Of a stretch of 15,785 bases of DNA, positions 1 through 10,150 are shown piece after piece. How positions within the stretch are numbered: the stretch's first letter is position 1; each line of letters begins with the position of its first letter. The notes beneath the pieces are model-generated. The model saw nothing but the letters and a program-made list of their open reading frames with translations, was not told the origin of the DNA and did not search any database. The stretch is from Pseudonocardiales bacterium (GTDB taxonomy: Bacteria > Actinomycetota > Actinomycetes > Mycobacteriales > Jatrophihabitantaceae), in assembly GCA_030840415.1 (NCBI GenBank), contig JAVEEO010000474.1:1-15785 (forward strand), written 5' to 3'. Both the position numbers and the translations under genes were made by a program.

Positions 1-281
1 GGAGTGATCAGGCCCCGGTCCCGCAGATCGGCCAGTTCGGCCAGCCGGTCCGAGGCGGACCGCGCCTGGGGGCGGCCCGGCTGCCCTCGCAGGTAGCGGA
101 CCGCGAGCTGGGAACCGACCGTGGCCGGATCGATGCCGGCCTCGCGCAGCACCCGGCGGTTGCGGATGACCTTGACCGCGCCGTAGATCCAGCCGCACAC
201 GATCAGGACGACCGCGGCTCCGAAGAGCCACGGAAAGATCGCTGAGAGGGTGCCGAAGAAGCCGTCTCCGGGGTTGTCCAT
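1..281 (-). CDS. Small membrane protein with SHOCT-like motif (3' end cut by window edge)
   Basis: About 93 residues are visible from an ATG at 281; the rest lies beyond position 1. Residues 1-12 are polar, and about residues 13-33 (SAIFPWLFGAAVVLIVCGWIY) form one hydrophobic membrane-spanning segment. A basic stretch follows (KVIRNRRVLR), which predicts a cytoplasmic C-terminal part by the positive-inside rule. The visible end, RLAELADLRDRGLITP, matches the start of a SHOCT (short C-terminal) motif, in which a leucine-rich helix precedes LRDxGxIT. SHOCT proteins are small and often membrane-anchored, and their biochemical role is mostly undefined. It lies 40 bases downstream of the 180-aa gene on the same strand, so it may be the last member of a dnaG transcript. 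I can name the domain with fair confidence but not the function. Confidence 0.7.
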   Translation of the reverse strand, partial: MDNPGDGFFGTLSAIFPWLFGAAVVLIVCGWIYGAVKVIRNRRVLREAGIDPATVGSQLAVRYLRGQPGRPQARSASDRLAELADLRDRGLIT

Positions 282-321
282 CCGGCCAGTGTGCCCGAAC
301 CGCCCGGAAAGTGAGCGGCAA

Positions 322-864
322 TCAGCTCGGAAAGAGTTGTTCGGATGCCTGCCGGACGACCCGGTCCAGGTAGCCGAGCAGAGCGGCACGAGCGGGCTCG
401 GAATCCGGCGTGCCGGTGTCCAGCCGGGCGGTCCACAGCAGCCCGTCGGTACCGGGCCGGCGCCGGGCCACGATCCGGGCCGTGCCGCCCGGCACCCGGA
501 CCTGCTCCCAGCGGGCGATGCTGGCCTCGACCCTGGTCTTGACCACCGCTGGCAGGGTGCGTGGCTCGGCCAGTCGCAGCGTCAGGGCCGGCCGGTCGCT
601 GACCACCCCGCTGTCGTCGAGCAGCCCCTCGATGACCTGCAGGCCGTCCTCGGCCCAAGTGGCCTTGACCACCTGCTCCCAGCCGATCCGCCGCCAGGGC
701 GCAGCTGCGGCGTCCGGATCCGACCCCGCCGGCAGCCACAGCCCGTACTGGGTGGCTGCCACCGCGGCCGGGCCGTCCTCGGCCATCGCCAGCACCCGCT
801 CGTCAGCGGCCAGCAGGCTTCGCAACCCGGCGGGCGGACGCAGCCGTCGACTCCACAACGACAT
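322..864 (-). CDS. Conserved hypothetical protein downstream of dnaG
   Basis: The product is a soluble 180-residue protein with no signal peptide or membrane segment. The start codon ATG (864-862) overlaps the dnaG stop TGA (866-864) by one base, so the two genes are very probably translationally coupled and co-transcribed. The middle part (TQYGLWLP, then RRIGWEQVVKATW at about residues 58-70) reads like alternating beta strands with conserved Trp. It resembles the small beta-barrel, PH-like proteins that actinobacteria encode near replication genes, but this fold is inferred from pattern only. The N-terminus is basic (RRLRPPAGLR). No catalytic motif is visible. The position next to primase may simply be conserved synteny, and no replication role can be claimed. 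Confidence 0.75.
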   Translation of the reverse strand: MSLWSRRLRPPAGLRSLLAADERVLAMAEDGPAAVAATQYGLWLPAGSDPDAAAAPWRRIGWEQVVKATWAEDGLQVIEGLLDDSGVVSDRPALTLRLAEPRTLPAVVKTRVEASIARWEQVRVPGGTARIVARRRPGTDGLLWTARLDTGTPDSEPARAALLGYLDRVVRQASEQLFPS

Positions 865-2756
865 CAGGCCTCGCCTCCGATCGCTCGCACCCGCAACGCC
901 CGCCGGCGCTGTTCCAGCTCCATCAGTTGGCCGAACAGCCTGCCCTGCTCCTCCGCGTCGCCGGCCGCGTCGAGGCGCTGCACCCTGGACTTCAACTGCG
1001 CCACCTCCCGGGCGACCACCTGCTCGGCGAGGTTGACCACCATCGCCTCGGCATAGCGCGACTGGACGTCGGTGCCCGAGCGCAACGGCTCGACGGCGAG
1101 CGCGTTGACCGCGGCGCGGGCCTCCGAGCCCGGCGGCAGGTGCTCGGCCACCCGTTCGACCCAGACCGGCCCGGTGCGGCCCGCCGCCGCCCCGCCGGCG
1201 GCCGCGATCGCTGCCTGCAGTTGCTGGTGCACGGCGGTCAGGAACGCCTGCGGGCCGAGTTGGTCGAACTGCTCGGCCACCACCTCGGGCAGCTGCAGGG
1301 CGGCCTTGATCACCTCGCGCTCGGCCTGGCCGACCTTCGGCGGCACCCCTGGCACCCCCGGCGCCGTCGCCTGGGTGGCGGCCGGCTGCGGCCGGTGCTG
1401 GTTGTCACTGGCCCGGGCCATGCCACGCACCCGGTTGAGGATCTCGTCCGGATTGGCCACCCCGCTGAGCCTGGCCAGCTCGCGGGCGTACTCGAAGCGG
1501 TGCGACGGATCCTTGATCTGGGCCACCAGCGGCACGGTGAGGTTCAGCGCCGCGACCCGGCCCTCGACGGTGTCGACGTCGAAACGCTTGACGATGGTCT
1601 TGAGCATGAAGCGCAGCATCGGGATGTTGGACTCGATCAGCGCCCGGACCGCCGGATCGCCGCCGGACTGCCGCAGGTCACAGGGATCCTTGCCCGCCGG
1701 GTCGATCGCGACGAAGGTCTGGGCCAGGAACTTCTGCTCGTCCTTGAAGGCCCGCTCGGCGGCTTTCATGCCGGCCGCGTCGCCGTCGAAGGTGAAGATC
1801 ACCTTGGTGGTGGCCTGCGCCTCCTCGGCGCTATTGCTCGACCACAGCCGCCGGATCACGTTAACGTGCTCGCCGCCGAAGGCGGTGCCGCAGGTGGCCA
1901 CCGCGGTCGTCACCCCGGCCAGGTGACAGGCCATCACGTCGGTATAGCCCTCGACGATCACCGCCTGGTGCTGCTTGGCGATCTCGCGCTTGGCCACGTC
2001 CATGCCGTAGAGCAGCTGGCTCTTCTTGTAGATCGGCGTCTCGGGGGTGTTGAGGTACTTGGCCTCGATCTTGTCGTCATCGTGGATCCGGCGGGCCCCG
2101 AAGCCGACCACCTCGCCACCGACGTCCCGGATCGGCCACAGCAGCCGGCGGTGGAACCGGTCGACCAGCGAGCCGCGAGCAGATTCCCGGGACAGCCCGG
2201 CCAGGAGCAGCTCGGCCTGGGTGAAGCCGCGACTGAGCAGGTGCTTGGTGAGCGAGTCCCAGCCGCCCGGGGCGTAGCCGCAGCCGAACTGTCGGCTGGC
2301 GGCGGCGTCGAAGCCCCGCCCGGTGAGGAAGTCGCGGGCCGGCTGGGCCTCGGGGGTGGCCAGCTGCTCGGCGTAGAAGGCCGCCGCCAGCCCGTGCGCC
2401 TCGACCAGCCGGGCCCGCTGCCCGGACGGCCGGTGCGAGCTCGGGCCACCGTCGGCGTAGCGCAACTGGATGCCGGCCTTGCCGGCCAGGCTCTCGACCG
2501 CCTCGCTGAAGGACAGGTGATCGATCCGCTCGACGAACCGGATCACGTCCCCACCGGCCGAGCAGCCGAAGCAGTGGAACAGCCCGCGCGAGGGCGACAC
2601 CGACAGCGACGGAGACTTCTCGTCGTGGAACGGGCAGATCCCCTTGAGGTTGCCGCCGCCGGCGTTGCGCAGCTCGACGTACTGGCCGATCACCTCGGCG
2701 ATGTCGCTGCGTTCCCGGACGGCGGCGATGTCCTCGTCGCGTATCCGGCCTGCCAT
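864..2756 (-). CDS. dnaG: DNA primase DnaG
   Basis: This 630-residue primase makes the RNA primers for lagging-strand replication in the cytoplasm and normally works with the DnaB helicase. The N-terminal CHC2 zinc finger is intact: C41, H44, C62 and C65, in ICPFHDEKSPS and HCFGC. The catalytic core with TOPRIM domain follows, showing the EGYTDVMA motif with acidic E269 and the DGD motif at D324-D326 (FTFDGDAAG). The segment from about residue 440 is an Ala/Gln-rich linker leading to a C-terminal helical region that would contact the helicase. The length is normal for an actinobacterial primase. The ATG at 2756 was chosen because homologues begin with a similar short MAGRI-like leader before the conserved DIAEVI helix. 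There is no Shine-Dalgarno sequence upstream, but a -10-like hexamer lies 7 bases away. dgt lies upstream. Confidence 0.98.
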   Translation of the reverse strand: MAGRIRDEDIAAVRERSDIAEVIGQYVELRNAGGGNLKGICPFHDEKSPSLSVSPSRGLFHCFGCSAGGDVIRFVERIDHLSFSEAVESLAGKAGIQLRYADGGPSSHRPSGQRARLVEAHGLAAAFYAEQLATPEAQPARDFLTGRGFDAAASRQFGCGYAPGGWDSLTKHLLSRGFTQAELLLAGLSRESARGSLVDRFHRRLLWPIRDVGGEVVGFGARRIHDDDKIEAKYLNTPETPIYKKSQLLYGMDVAKREIAKQHQAVIVEGYTDVMACHLAGVTTAVATCGTAFGGEHVNVIRRLWSSNSAEEAQATTKVIFTFDGDAAGMKAAERAFKDEQKFLAQTFVAIDPAGKDPCDLRQSGGDPAVRALIESNIPMLRFMLKTIVKRFDVDTVEGRVAALNLTVPLVAQIKDPSHRFEYARELARLSGVANPDEILNRVRGMARASDNQHRPQPAATQATAPGVPGVPPKVGQAEREVIKAALQLPEVVAEQFDQLGPQAFLTAVHQQLQAAIAAAGGAAAGRTGPVWVERVAEHLPPGSEARAAVNALAVEPLRSGTDVQSRYAEAMVVNLAEQVVAREVAQLKSRVQRLDAAGDAEEQGRLFGQLMELEQRRRALRVRAIGGEA

Positions 2757-2763
2757 ACGGCCG

Positions 2764-2769
2764 AGTCTA
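2764..2769 (-). promoter_or_regulatory. Candidate -10 element of a leaderless dnaG promoter
   Basis: On the minus strand TAGACT fits the actinobacterial -10 pattern TAnnnT. Exactly 7 bases (CGGCCGT) separate it from the dnaG ATG, which would place transcription start at or next to the start codon. No ribosome binding site is visible in those 7 bases, as expected for a leaderless message. No convincing -35 hexamer sits 16-19 bases upstream, so support is modest. Confidence 0.4.
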
Positions 2770-2795
2770 GGGCGTGCACGACCCGGGGCTCGACC

Positions 2796-2815
2796 AGTGA
2801 ACGCTTTTGTTCACT
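2796..2815. promoter_or_regulatory. Perfect 7-bp inverted repeat between dgt and dnaG
   Basis: AGTGAAC (2796-2802) and GTTCACT (2809-2815) are perfect reverse complements around a 6-base T-rich loop. A further direct copy of GTGAACGC lies at 2821-2828; the first copy is at 2797-2804. The element sits in the 91-base gap after the dgt stop and before the dnaG start. It could be a weak terminator or attenuator for dgt readthrough, or a dimeric operator controlling dnaG. It lacks a clear U-tract, so an operator is at least as likely as an intrinsic terminator. Confidence 0.5.
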
Positions 2816-2847
2816 CCCCGGTGAACGCGGCGGATCGGGCCAGGAAA

Positions 2848-4197
2848 TCAGCCGCCGGCCACCAACCGCCGGTGCCAGGCCAGCGCCGACGAGTCGGTCA
2901 GCTGGGCCACCTGGTCGATGACCACCCGCAGCCGCCCGGCCTCATCGCTGGCCTGCCGCCAGCTCTCGCGCATGGTCTGCGACAGCGCCTGCTCGCCGCG
3001 TTCGAGCAGCACCCCGACCAGTTCGGTCAGCACCTGCCGCTGCCGCGACAGTGACTGCTCGACGCCGTCGCGGCGCATCACGTAGCGGTAGGCGATCGCC
3101 TTGAGCAGCGCGCACTCGGCCCGCACCCGCTCCGGCACGACCAACTCGGCCAGGTAGCGGCCCAGCGGGCCGTCGGGATACTGCTCGCGGGTGGCCCGAA
3201 CGGCAGCGGTGACGAACCGGCCGGTCAGCTCACTGGTGGCCCGCTTGGCCCTGGCCTGGGCGGCATGGGAGCCGTCGTAGCCGGCCAGGTCGGCCAGCGC
3301 CGGCAGCCGCAGCAGCTTCTCGAGCACCGCTTCCAGCTGCGGACCGGTCAGCGGCGAGTAGAACCGCCCGGCCTGCTCGCACAGCGCCTGCCGCTCGCCG
3401 TCGGCGGCCGGCCCGGTGAGCAACGTCAACCGGATGTGACCGGAGTGCACGCCGTCCTCGACATCGTGCACCGAGTAGGCGACGTCGTCGGCCCAGTCCA
3501 TCACCTGGGCCTCCAGACAGCGCTCGCCGTCCGGGCGCCCGTCGCGCACCCAGTCGAAGGCCGCCTGGTCGTCTGCGTAGACGCCGAACTTGACGATGCC
3601 GCCCGTACCGGCGTCGGCGGCACCGACTCCCCAGGGGTACTTGCACACCGCGTCCAGGCTGGCCCGGGTCAGGTTCAGCCCGGCCGAGCTGCCGTCGTCG
3701 GTGACCGCCTTGGCCTCCAGCCGGGTCAGGATCCGCAGCGTCTGGGCATTGCCCTCGAAACCCCCGCAGGCCTTGGCCGCCTGGTTCAGCGCGTCCTCGC
3801 CGTTGTGGCCGAACGGCGGGTGGCCCAGGTCGTGGGCCAGACCGGCGGCGTCGGTGAGGTCCGGGTCGCAGCCGAGTGCCGCCCCCATCTCGCGGCTGAT
3901 CTGGGCGACCTCCAGCGAGTGGGTGAGCCGGGTGCGAGGGAAGTCGTCGAGATCGACAGCGCCCGGCGAGACCACCTGGGTCTTGTCGGCCAGCCGGCGG
4001 AACGAGTAGGAGTGCAGCACCCGGGCCCGGTCACGCTGGAAGGCGGTCCTGGCCACCTGAGGCTCGACCCGAGCTTGAGCCTGCTTGCCGCTCTCAGCCA
4101 ACCGACGGGCCTGGTCGGCATCCCCGTAGTGGTAGGACCTGGTGCTCAGACGTGCTCCTCGGTCCAGTCGGCGAACTGCTGCAGGCTCTGCAGCCAC
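2848..4197 (-). CDS. dgt: Deoxyguanosinetriphosphate triphosphohydrolase-like protein (HD domain)
   Basis: Dgt-family enzymes hydrolyse dNTPs to the nucleoside plus tripolyphosphate and so trim the dNTP pool. This 449-residue protein shows the family N-terminus (TAFQRDRARVLHSYSFRRLA, residues 51-70) and the HD-domain metal ligands: H93 (RLTHSLEV), H122-D123 (AHDLGHPPFGH), and D237 or D238 in WADDVAYSVHD. The GTG at 4197 is the furthest-downstream ordinary start codon before the conserved block. It overlaps the 3' end of the YbjN-like gene by 52 bases, with GGGA a few bases upstream as a weak ribosome site. Family members in actinobacteria often begin just before the residues YHYGDADQARR, so a rarer start near 4147 (CTG overlapping the previous stop) cannot be excluded. 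dnaG follows on the same strand, a known actinobacterial arrangement linking dNTP supply and priming. Confidence 0.95.
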   Translation of the reverse strand: MAAEPAAVRRLDRGARLSTRSYHYGDADQARRLAESGKQAQARVEPQVARTAFQRDRARVLHSYSFRRLADKTQVVSPGAVDLDDFPRTRLTHSLEVAQISREMGAALGCDPDLTDAAGLAHDLGHPPFGHNGEDALNQAAKACGGFEGNAQTLRILTRLEAKAVTDDGSSAGLNLTRASLDAVCKYPWGVGAADAGTGGIVKFGVYADDQAAFDWVRDGRPDGERCLEAQVMDWADDVAYSVHDVEDGVHSGHIRLTLLTGPAADGERQALCEQAGRFYSPLTGPQLEAVLEKLLRLPALADLAGYDGSHAAQARAKRATSELTGRFVTAAVRATREQYPDGPLGRYLAELVVPERVRAECALLKAIAYRYVMRRDGVEQSLSRQRQVLTELVGVLLERGEQALSQTMRESWRQASDEAGRLRVVIDQVAQLTDSSALAWHRRLVAGG

Positions 4198-4655
4198 ATC
4201 CCGATCGTGAACTTCAGCTGCTGCCGGCTGATGCCGCCCTCGAAGTCGAAGGCCTGCTCGGCGCAGATTCCTACCAGCCCGTCGTCGGGAAGCACGGTGT
4301 AGGCCTTGGGGAACAGCTTGCTGCGGTTCCAGTCGTCCAGCACCAGGGCCAGGGTCGGACGCAGCTCGACCTCGAACCTGCGGTTGAGGTAGAGACGGGC
4401 CTGCAGCACCTCGTCGTCCTGGCCGTAGTGGAAGAAGTAGATGCTGAAGCTGTCCCAGCGCACCGCCAGGTCGCCGTCGTCGTCGATCACCGACCGCAGC
4501 GAGTACTCCTTCAGGATCGACTGCAGCACCTTGTTGCTCGGCAGCACCGTGGGGCCCTCGCGGCGGCCGATCGGCGGGGCGACCGACCGCCGCTCGACAG
4601 CCGTCCGGGCTGCCGTCACGGCCGAGGTGGCGAGGCTGCGCAGACGTCCGGACAC
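4146..4655 (-). CDS. YbjN-domain protein
   Basis: The product has 169 residues and starts at a GTG (4655). After a basic, Ala/Arg-rich N-terminal extension of about 35 residues, the body matches the YbjN family pattern: a helix with a strand (LQSILKEYSL), DGDLAVRWDSFSIYFF, LYLNRRFEVE, LVLDDWNRSKLFPKAY, then ICAEQAFDFEGGIS. The WNR...FPKAY segment is the most telling. YbjN domains have a fold related to type III secretion chaperones, and most members have no settled function (stress or regulatory roles are reported for some). No enzyme motif is seen. The gene ends inside the start region of dgt (52-base overlap), which argues for one transcript. A -10-like hexamer 7 bases before the GTG suggests a leaderless promoter of its own. 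Confidence 0.85.
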   Translation of the reverse strand: MSGRLRSLATSAVTAARTAVERRSVAPPIGRREGPTVLPSNKVLQSILKEYSLRSVIDDDGDLAVRWDSFSIYFFHYGQDDEVLQARLYLNRRFEVELRPTLALVLDDWNRSKLFPKAYTVLPDDGLVGICAEQAFDFEGGISRQQLKFTIGMWLQSLQQFADWTEEHV

Positions 4656-4662
4656 GCCGTCG

Positions 4663-4668
4663 AGGTTA
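4663..4668 (-). promoter_or_regulatory. Candidate -10 element of a leaderless promoter for the YbjN-like gene and dgt
   Basis: The minus-strand hexamer TAACCT fits TAnnnT and is followed by exactly 7 bases (CGACGGC) and then the GTG start at 4655. The geometry is the same as in front of dnaG. There is no clear Shine-Dalgarno and no recognisable -35 at the usual distance. The rest of the 54-base gap back to ppdK shows nothing else. Confidence 0.35.
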
Positions 4669-4709
4669 CCCGGACCGACTGACGAACCGCGGCAAAGCGC
4701 AAGACGGTA

Positions 4710-7397
<2,688 letters not shown>

Positions 7398-7439
7398 CGC
7401 GCACCACCACACTGTGAGACGGAGAGATTCGTTGCCCTG

Positions 7440-7445
7440 ACCATA
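7440..7445 (-). promoter_or_regulatory. Weak candidate -10 upstream of ppdK
   Basis: TATGGT on the minus strand matches TAnnnT and would give a leader of about 35 bases before the ppdK ATG. A TTGCTG further upstream is 21 bases away, longer than ideal. Positions 7398-7478 hold no gene; apart from this possible promoter I see nothing in them. GGTGG just before the ATG may serve as a weak ribosome site. Confidence 0.25.
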
Positions 7446-7478
7446 GGTGGAGTAAGCGGTTACGGGCAGCAAGCTCCA

Positions 7479-7512
7479 CAATCAGGAGGCCAACGCCACA
7501 CCGGCTCAGTCC
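7479..7512. repeat. Direct repeat, copy 1 (ppdK side of the ATPase block)
   Basis: The 34 bases match positions 11555-11588 in the same orientation with one mismatch (C here, A there, at the 18th base). The copy begins CAATCAGGAGGCCAACG and ends CACACCGGCTCAGTCC. A further TGGAG (or CTCCAG read on the minus strand) follows both copies, but only after a 2-base insertion here. It sits 12 bases beyond the stop codon of the ATPase gene. Confidence 0.9.
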
Positions 7513-7524
7513 GCTGGAGGCGAC

Positions 7525-10149
7525 TTACGGCTTGTCCCCTTCGGGGGCTAGGGCCGTTCGAAGCAGCCTGGACGCCTCCTCGATGTCGGCTTGCGCCGCG
7601 GATGCGTCGTTCGTTTGCTCATGCAGGCTCGCGCGGACGCGTAAGGCGCTTGCGAGATCCGGGGCGAAGCGGGCCGGATAGCGTTCCGTCAACTGCCGGT
7701 GATGGTCAACGGCTTCCGTGATGGTGGCGAGCGCACCAGTCGAGTCGCCGGTCTCGTTCTGCTGGATGGCGAGGTTGTTCAGCGAGCCAGCGAGGTCGGG
7801 CAGGAACCGGGCCGGGTTGGCGTCGGCCAACTGCCGGCGGATGCTGACGGCCTCGGTGATGGTGGCCAGCGCACCCGCCCAGTCACCGACCTCGCTCTGC
7901 CGGCTGGACAGGTTGTTCAGCGAACCAGCGAGGTTCGGCAGGAACCGGGCCGGGTTGGTCTCGGCCAACTGCCGGTAATGATCGACGGCCTCGGTGATGG
8001 TGGCCAGCGCGCCGGCCCGATCACCGATTCGCCCCTGCGCGTTGGACAGGTTGATCAGCGACATGGCGAGGTCAGGCAGGAACGCAGCAGAATCAGCCTC
8101 GGCCAACTGCCGGTAATGATCGACGGCCTCGGTGCTGGTCGCCAGCGCACGCGCCCAGTCACCGGCCTGCCCCTGGTCGACTGACAAGTTGTTCAGCGAC
8201 ATGGCGAGGTCGGGCAGGAACGCAGCAGGCTCAGCCTCGGCCAACTGCCGGTAATGATCGACGGCCTCGGTGCTGGTCGCCAGTGCACCCGCCCGGTCAC
8301 CGACCTCCCCCTGCGCGATTGACAGGTTGGTCAGCGACATGGCGAGGTCTGGCAGGAACCGGGCTGGGTTAACCTCGACCAACTGCCGGTGATGATCGAC
8401 GGCCTCGGTGCTGGTGACTAACGCGCCCGCCCAGTCACCGACCCCGCCCTGCGCATTGGACAAGCTGTTCAGCGAGCCAGCAAGACTCGGCATGAACTGG
8501 GCCGAATCAGCCTGGGCCAACTGCCGGTAATGATCGACGGCCTCGGTGCTGGTGACCAACGCGCCCGCCCAGTCACCGACCTCGCCCTGCGCATTGGACA
8601 AATTGCTTAGCGAGCCAGCGAGATTCGGCAGGAACCCGGCCGGGTTGGCCTCGGCCAATCGCCGGTAATGATCGACAACCTCGGTGCTGGTGACCAACGC
8701 GCCCGCCCAGTCACCGACCTCGCCCTGCGCATTGGACAAATTGTTCAGCGAGACCGCGAGATTCGGCAGGAACTTGGCCGGGTTGGCCTCGGCCAATCGC
8801 CGGTGATGATCAACGGCCTCGGTGCTGGTTATCAACGCCCCCCCACGGTCACCGACCGCGCCCTGCGCGTGGGATAAGTCGTTAAGCGAGCCAGCGAGAT
8901 TCGGCAGGAATCGGGCCGGGTTGGCTTCGGCCAACTGCCGGAAATGATCGACGGCCTCGCGGATGGTGACCAACGCACCCGCCCGATCACCCAGCTCACC
9001 CTGCCGCGCGGATGCCTCCACGAGCAAAGAGCCGAGGTCCGCACGACGAGTGGGGTTCCGCTCCACAAGCCTGCGAAGGGTAGATATTCGCTCCAGTATG
9101 TCGGGCCCCTTGTCCGTCTCAGATGAGCGGGAGTGCGGGCTCGCGGTTGTGTCGGCTCGGCTGGCGAGGATCGCGTCGGGCCGTGCAAAGAAGCGGGCCA
9201 TCCGAAGCGCTTCGTCATCACTTGCATCCCGCATCGCCGACTCGAATGCACGATCCATGATGCCCGGCCCGAGCACCGCTCGGGCTATCCGCTGGTAGTC
9301 GACATGCAGAGCGGTCGAGCCGATCGCATCTGACCGTCGCATAAGCAGCGTCTCGTCGGCGCGGACTGCGGCGTCCTCGTGGAGCAGGTGGACGTGGTCG
9401 ACCACCAGCGTCGCCGCCAGCGGAGTGGTCGGCGCGCGGAGGAACTCAGCCACCCGGGCCGCCTCCGCGCGTTCGGCATCGCTCCACTCGTACGAGCCGA
9501 TCTCGGGAGAACGTCCTGTTACCCGGGACAGCACCACATGCAGGCCAAGCGGTTCGGGTTTGCCTGGTCGGGTCAGCGGCGCCAGCGACCGAAGTACCGC
9601 CCGGGTGCCCTCCAACTGTTCCGGAGTGGCGAGCGTGAGTGCGACTATGTCGTCGGACAGCACCCGGTTGATCACCGAGTTGGTCGGTGTCACGCCCGTA
9701 CGCGCGTCGATCAGCAGCAGGTCCGGTTGGAGTTCCTTCTCGATCGTGTCGCGCAACGTGATCAGCGCGTCGACCGCAGGGCCTTCGTCGAACGCACGAT
9801 CCTCGTGCAGTTCCCGCAGTAGCTGTAAGTAGCCCACCGAAGGCGGTGCCCCCGCGGGCAGCAACTGAAGCCAGCCCCCTTCGGCATAGGGCGCTTCTAT
9901 GTCGATGGGGATCAGCCGCCAGGCCACGCCCTGATCAGCTGCCGGTCTCCCGACATCGCGCAACCAGCCGGTAAGCCCGTCGCCGTCAGGCGCGAAGCCC
10001 AACAGCTTGTATGACAGGCCGGGCGCCTCGAGGTCGAGGTCGAGGGCCACCACTTTTTGACCGAGCCGGGCAGCCAACACGGCGACGTTCGCCAGCAGCA
10101 GCGTCCGCCCGGTGCCTCCCTTATATGAATAGAACGAGACGACGCGCAC
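7525..10149 (-). CDS. KGGVGR-variant P-loop ATPase fused to TPR-like repeats
   Basis: The 874-residue protein starts at a GTG (10149), one base after the stop of the preceding gene. Residues 1 to about 290 form a MinD/ParA-like (SIMIBI) ATPase. The deviant Walker A is YKGGTGRT (residues 9-16), where the usual Lys before Thr is Arg15 and Val is Thr13. The Walker A'-like strand is VVALDLDLEAPG (33-44), with a Walker B-like strand DLLLIDARTG (143-152). After a linker (about 300-360) come eleven TPR-like units of 45-46 residues running to about residue 865. No membrane segment or nuclease motif is visible. KGGVGR-type ATPases fused to repeats are known from predicted NTP-regulated conflict systems in actinobacteria. 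An equivalent role here is inferred. Early codons such as TAT, TCA, AAG and GGA are less GC-biased than in the housekeeping genes. A plain regulatory or partition ATPase is less likely because of the long repeat region. Confidence 0.9.
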   Translation of the reverse strand: MRVVSFYSYKGGTGRTLLLANVAVLAARLGQKVVALDLDLEAPGLSYKLLGFAPDGDGLTGWLRDVGRPAADQGVAWRLIPIDIEAPYAEGGWLQLLPAGAPPSVGYLQLLRELHEDRAFDEGPAVDALITLRDTIEKELQPDLLLIDARTGVTPTNSVINRVLSDDIVALTLATPEQLEGTRAVLRSLAPLTRPGKPEPLGLHVVLSRVTGRSPEIGSYEWSDAERAEAARVAEFLRAPTTPLAATLVVDHVHLLHEDAAVRADETLLMRRSDAIGSTALHVDYQRIARAVLGPGIMDRAFESAMRDASDDEALRMARFFARPDAILASRADTTASPHSRSSETDKGPDILERISTLRRLVERNPTRRADLGSLLVEASARQGELGDRAGALVTIREAVDHFRQLAEANPARFLPNLAGSLNDLSHAQGAVGDRGGALITSTEAVDHHRRLAEANPAKFLPNLAVSLNNLSNAQGEVGDWAGALVTSTEVVDHYRRLAEANPAGFLPNLAGSLSNLSNAQGEVGDWAGALVTSTEAVDHYRQLAQADSAQFMPSLAGSLNSLSNAQGGVGDWAGALVTSTEAVDHHRQLVEVNPARFLPDLAMSLTNLSIAQGEVGDRAGALATSTEAVDHYRQLAEAEPAAFLPDLAMSLNNLSVDQGQAGDWARALATSTEAVDHYRQLAEADSAAFLPDLAMSLINLSNAQGRIGDRAGALATITEAVDHYRQLAETNPARFLPNLAGSLNNLSSRQSEVGDWAGALATITEAVSIRRQLADANPARFLPDLAGSLNNLAIQQNETGDSTGALATITEAVDHHRQLTERYPARFAPDLASALRVRASLHEQTNDASAAQADIEEASRLLRTALAPEGDKP
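7555..9069 (-). repeat. Eleven tandem TPR-like coding repeats (138-bp unit)
   Basis: Units begin at residues 361, 406, 452, 498, 544, 590, 636, 682, 728, 774 and 820 of the ATPase protein. The first is 45 residues and all later ones are exactly 46, so the DNA unit is 138 bases. The consensus has a Leu-Ala-Glu-Ala-Asn-Pro-Ala start, then FLPxLAxSLNNLS, QGEVGDWAGAL and TEAVDHYRQ. By eye, units at 8521-8658 and 8659-8796 differ at about 10 of 138 positions. Such similarity points to recent duplication and possible copy-number variation between strains. Confidence 0.9.
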
Positions 10150-10150
10150 G

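Noticed and set aside
927..2921. Long plus-strand open frame opposite dnaG
   Set aside because: It is the antisense of an intact primase; the predicted protein is rich in Arg, Gly, His and Leu with no recognisable domain.
7398..7481. N-terminal extension of PPDK to position 7481
   Set aside because: The 28 extra residues do not resemble the family, would run into the direct repeat, and the standard MTKFVYDF start is at 7397.
7536..7547. CCCC-TTCG-GGGG hairpin near the end of the ATPase gene
   Set aside because: It falls inside the last codons and the stable UUCG loop would form on the antisense RNA; the 4-bp stem is too short for a terminator call.
7690..8950. CRISPR-like regular repetition
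   Set aside because: The 138-base period lies wholly inside one reading frame and encodes 46-residue TPR-like units with no unique spacers between short repeats.
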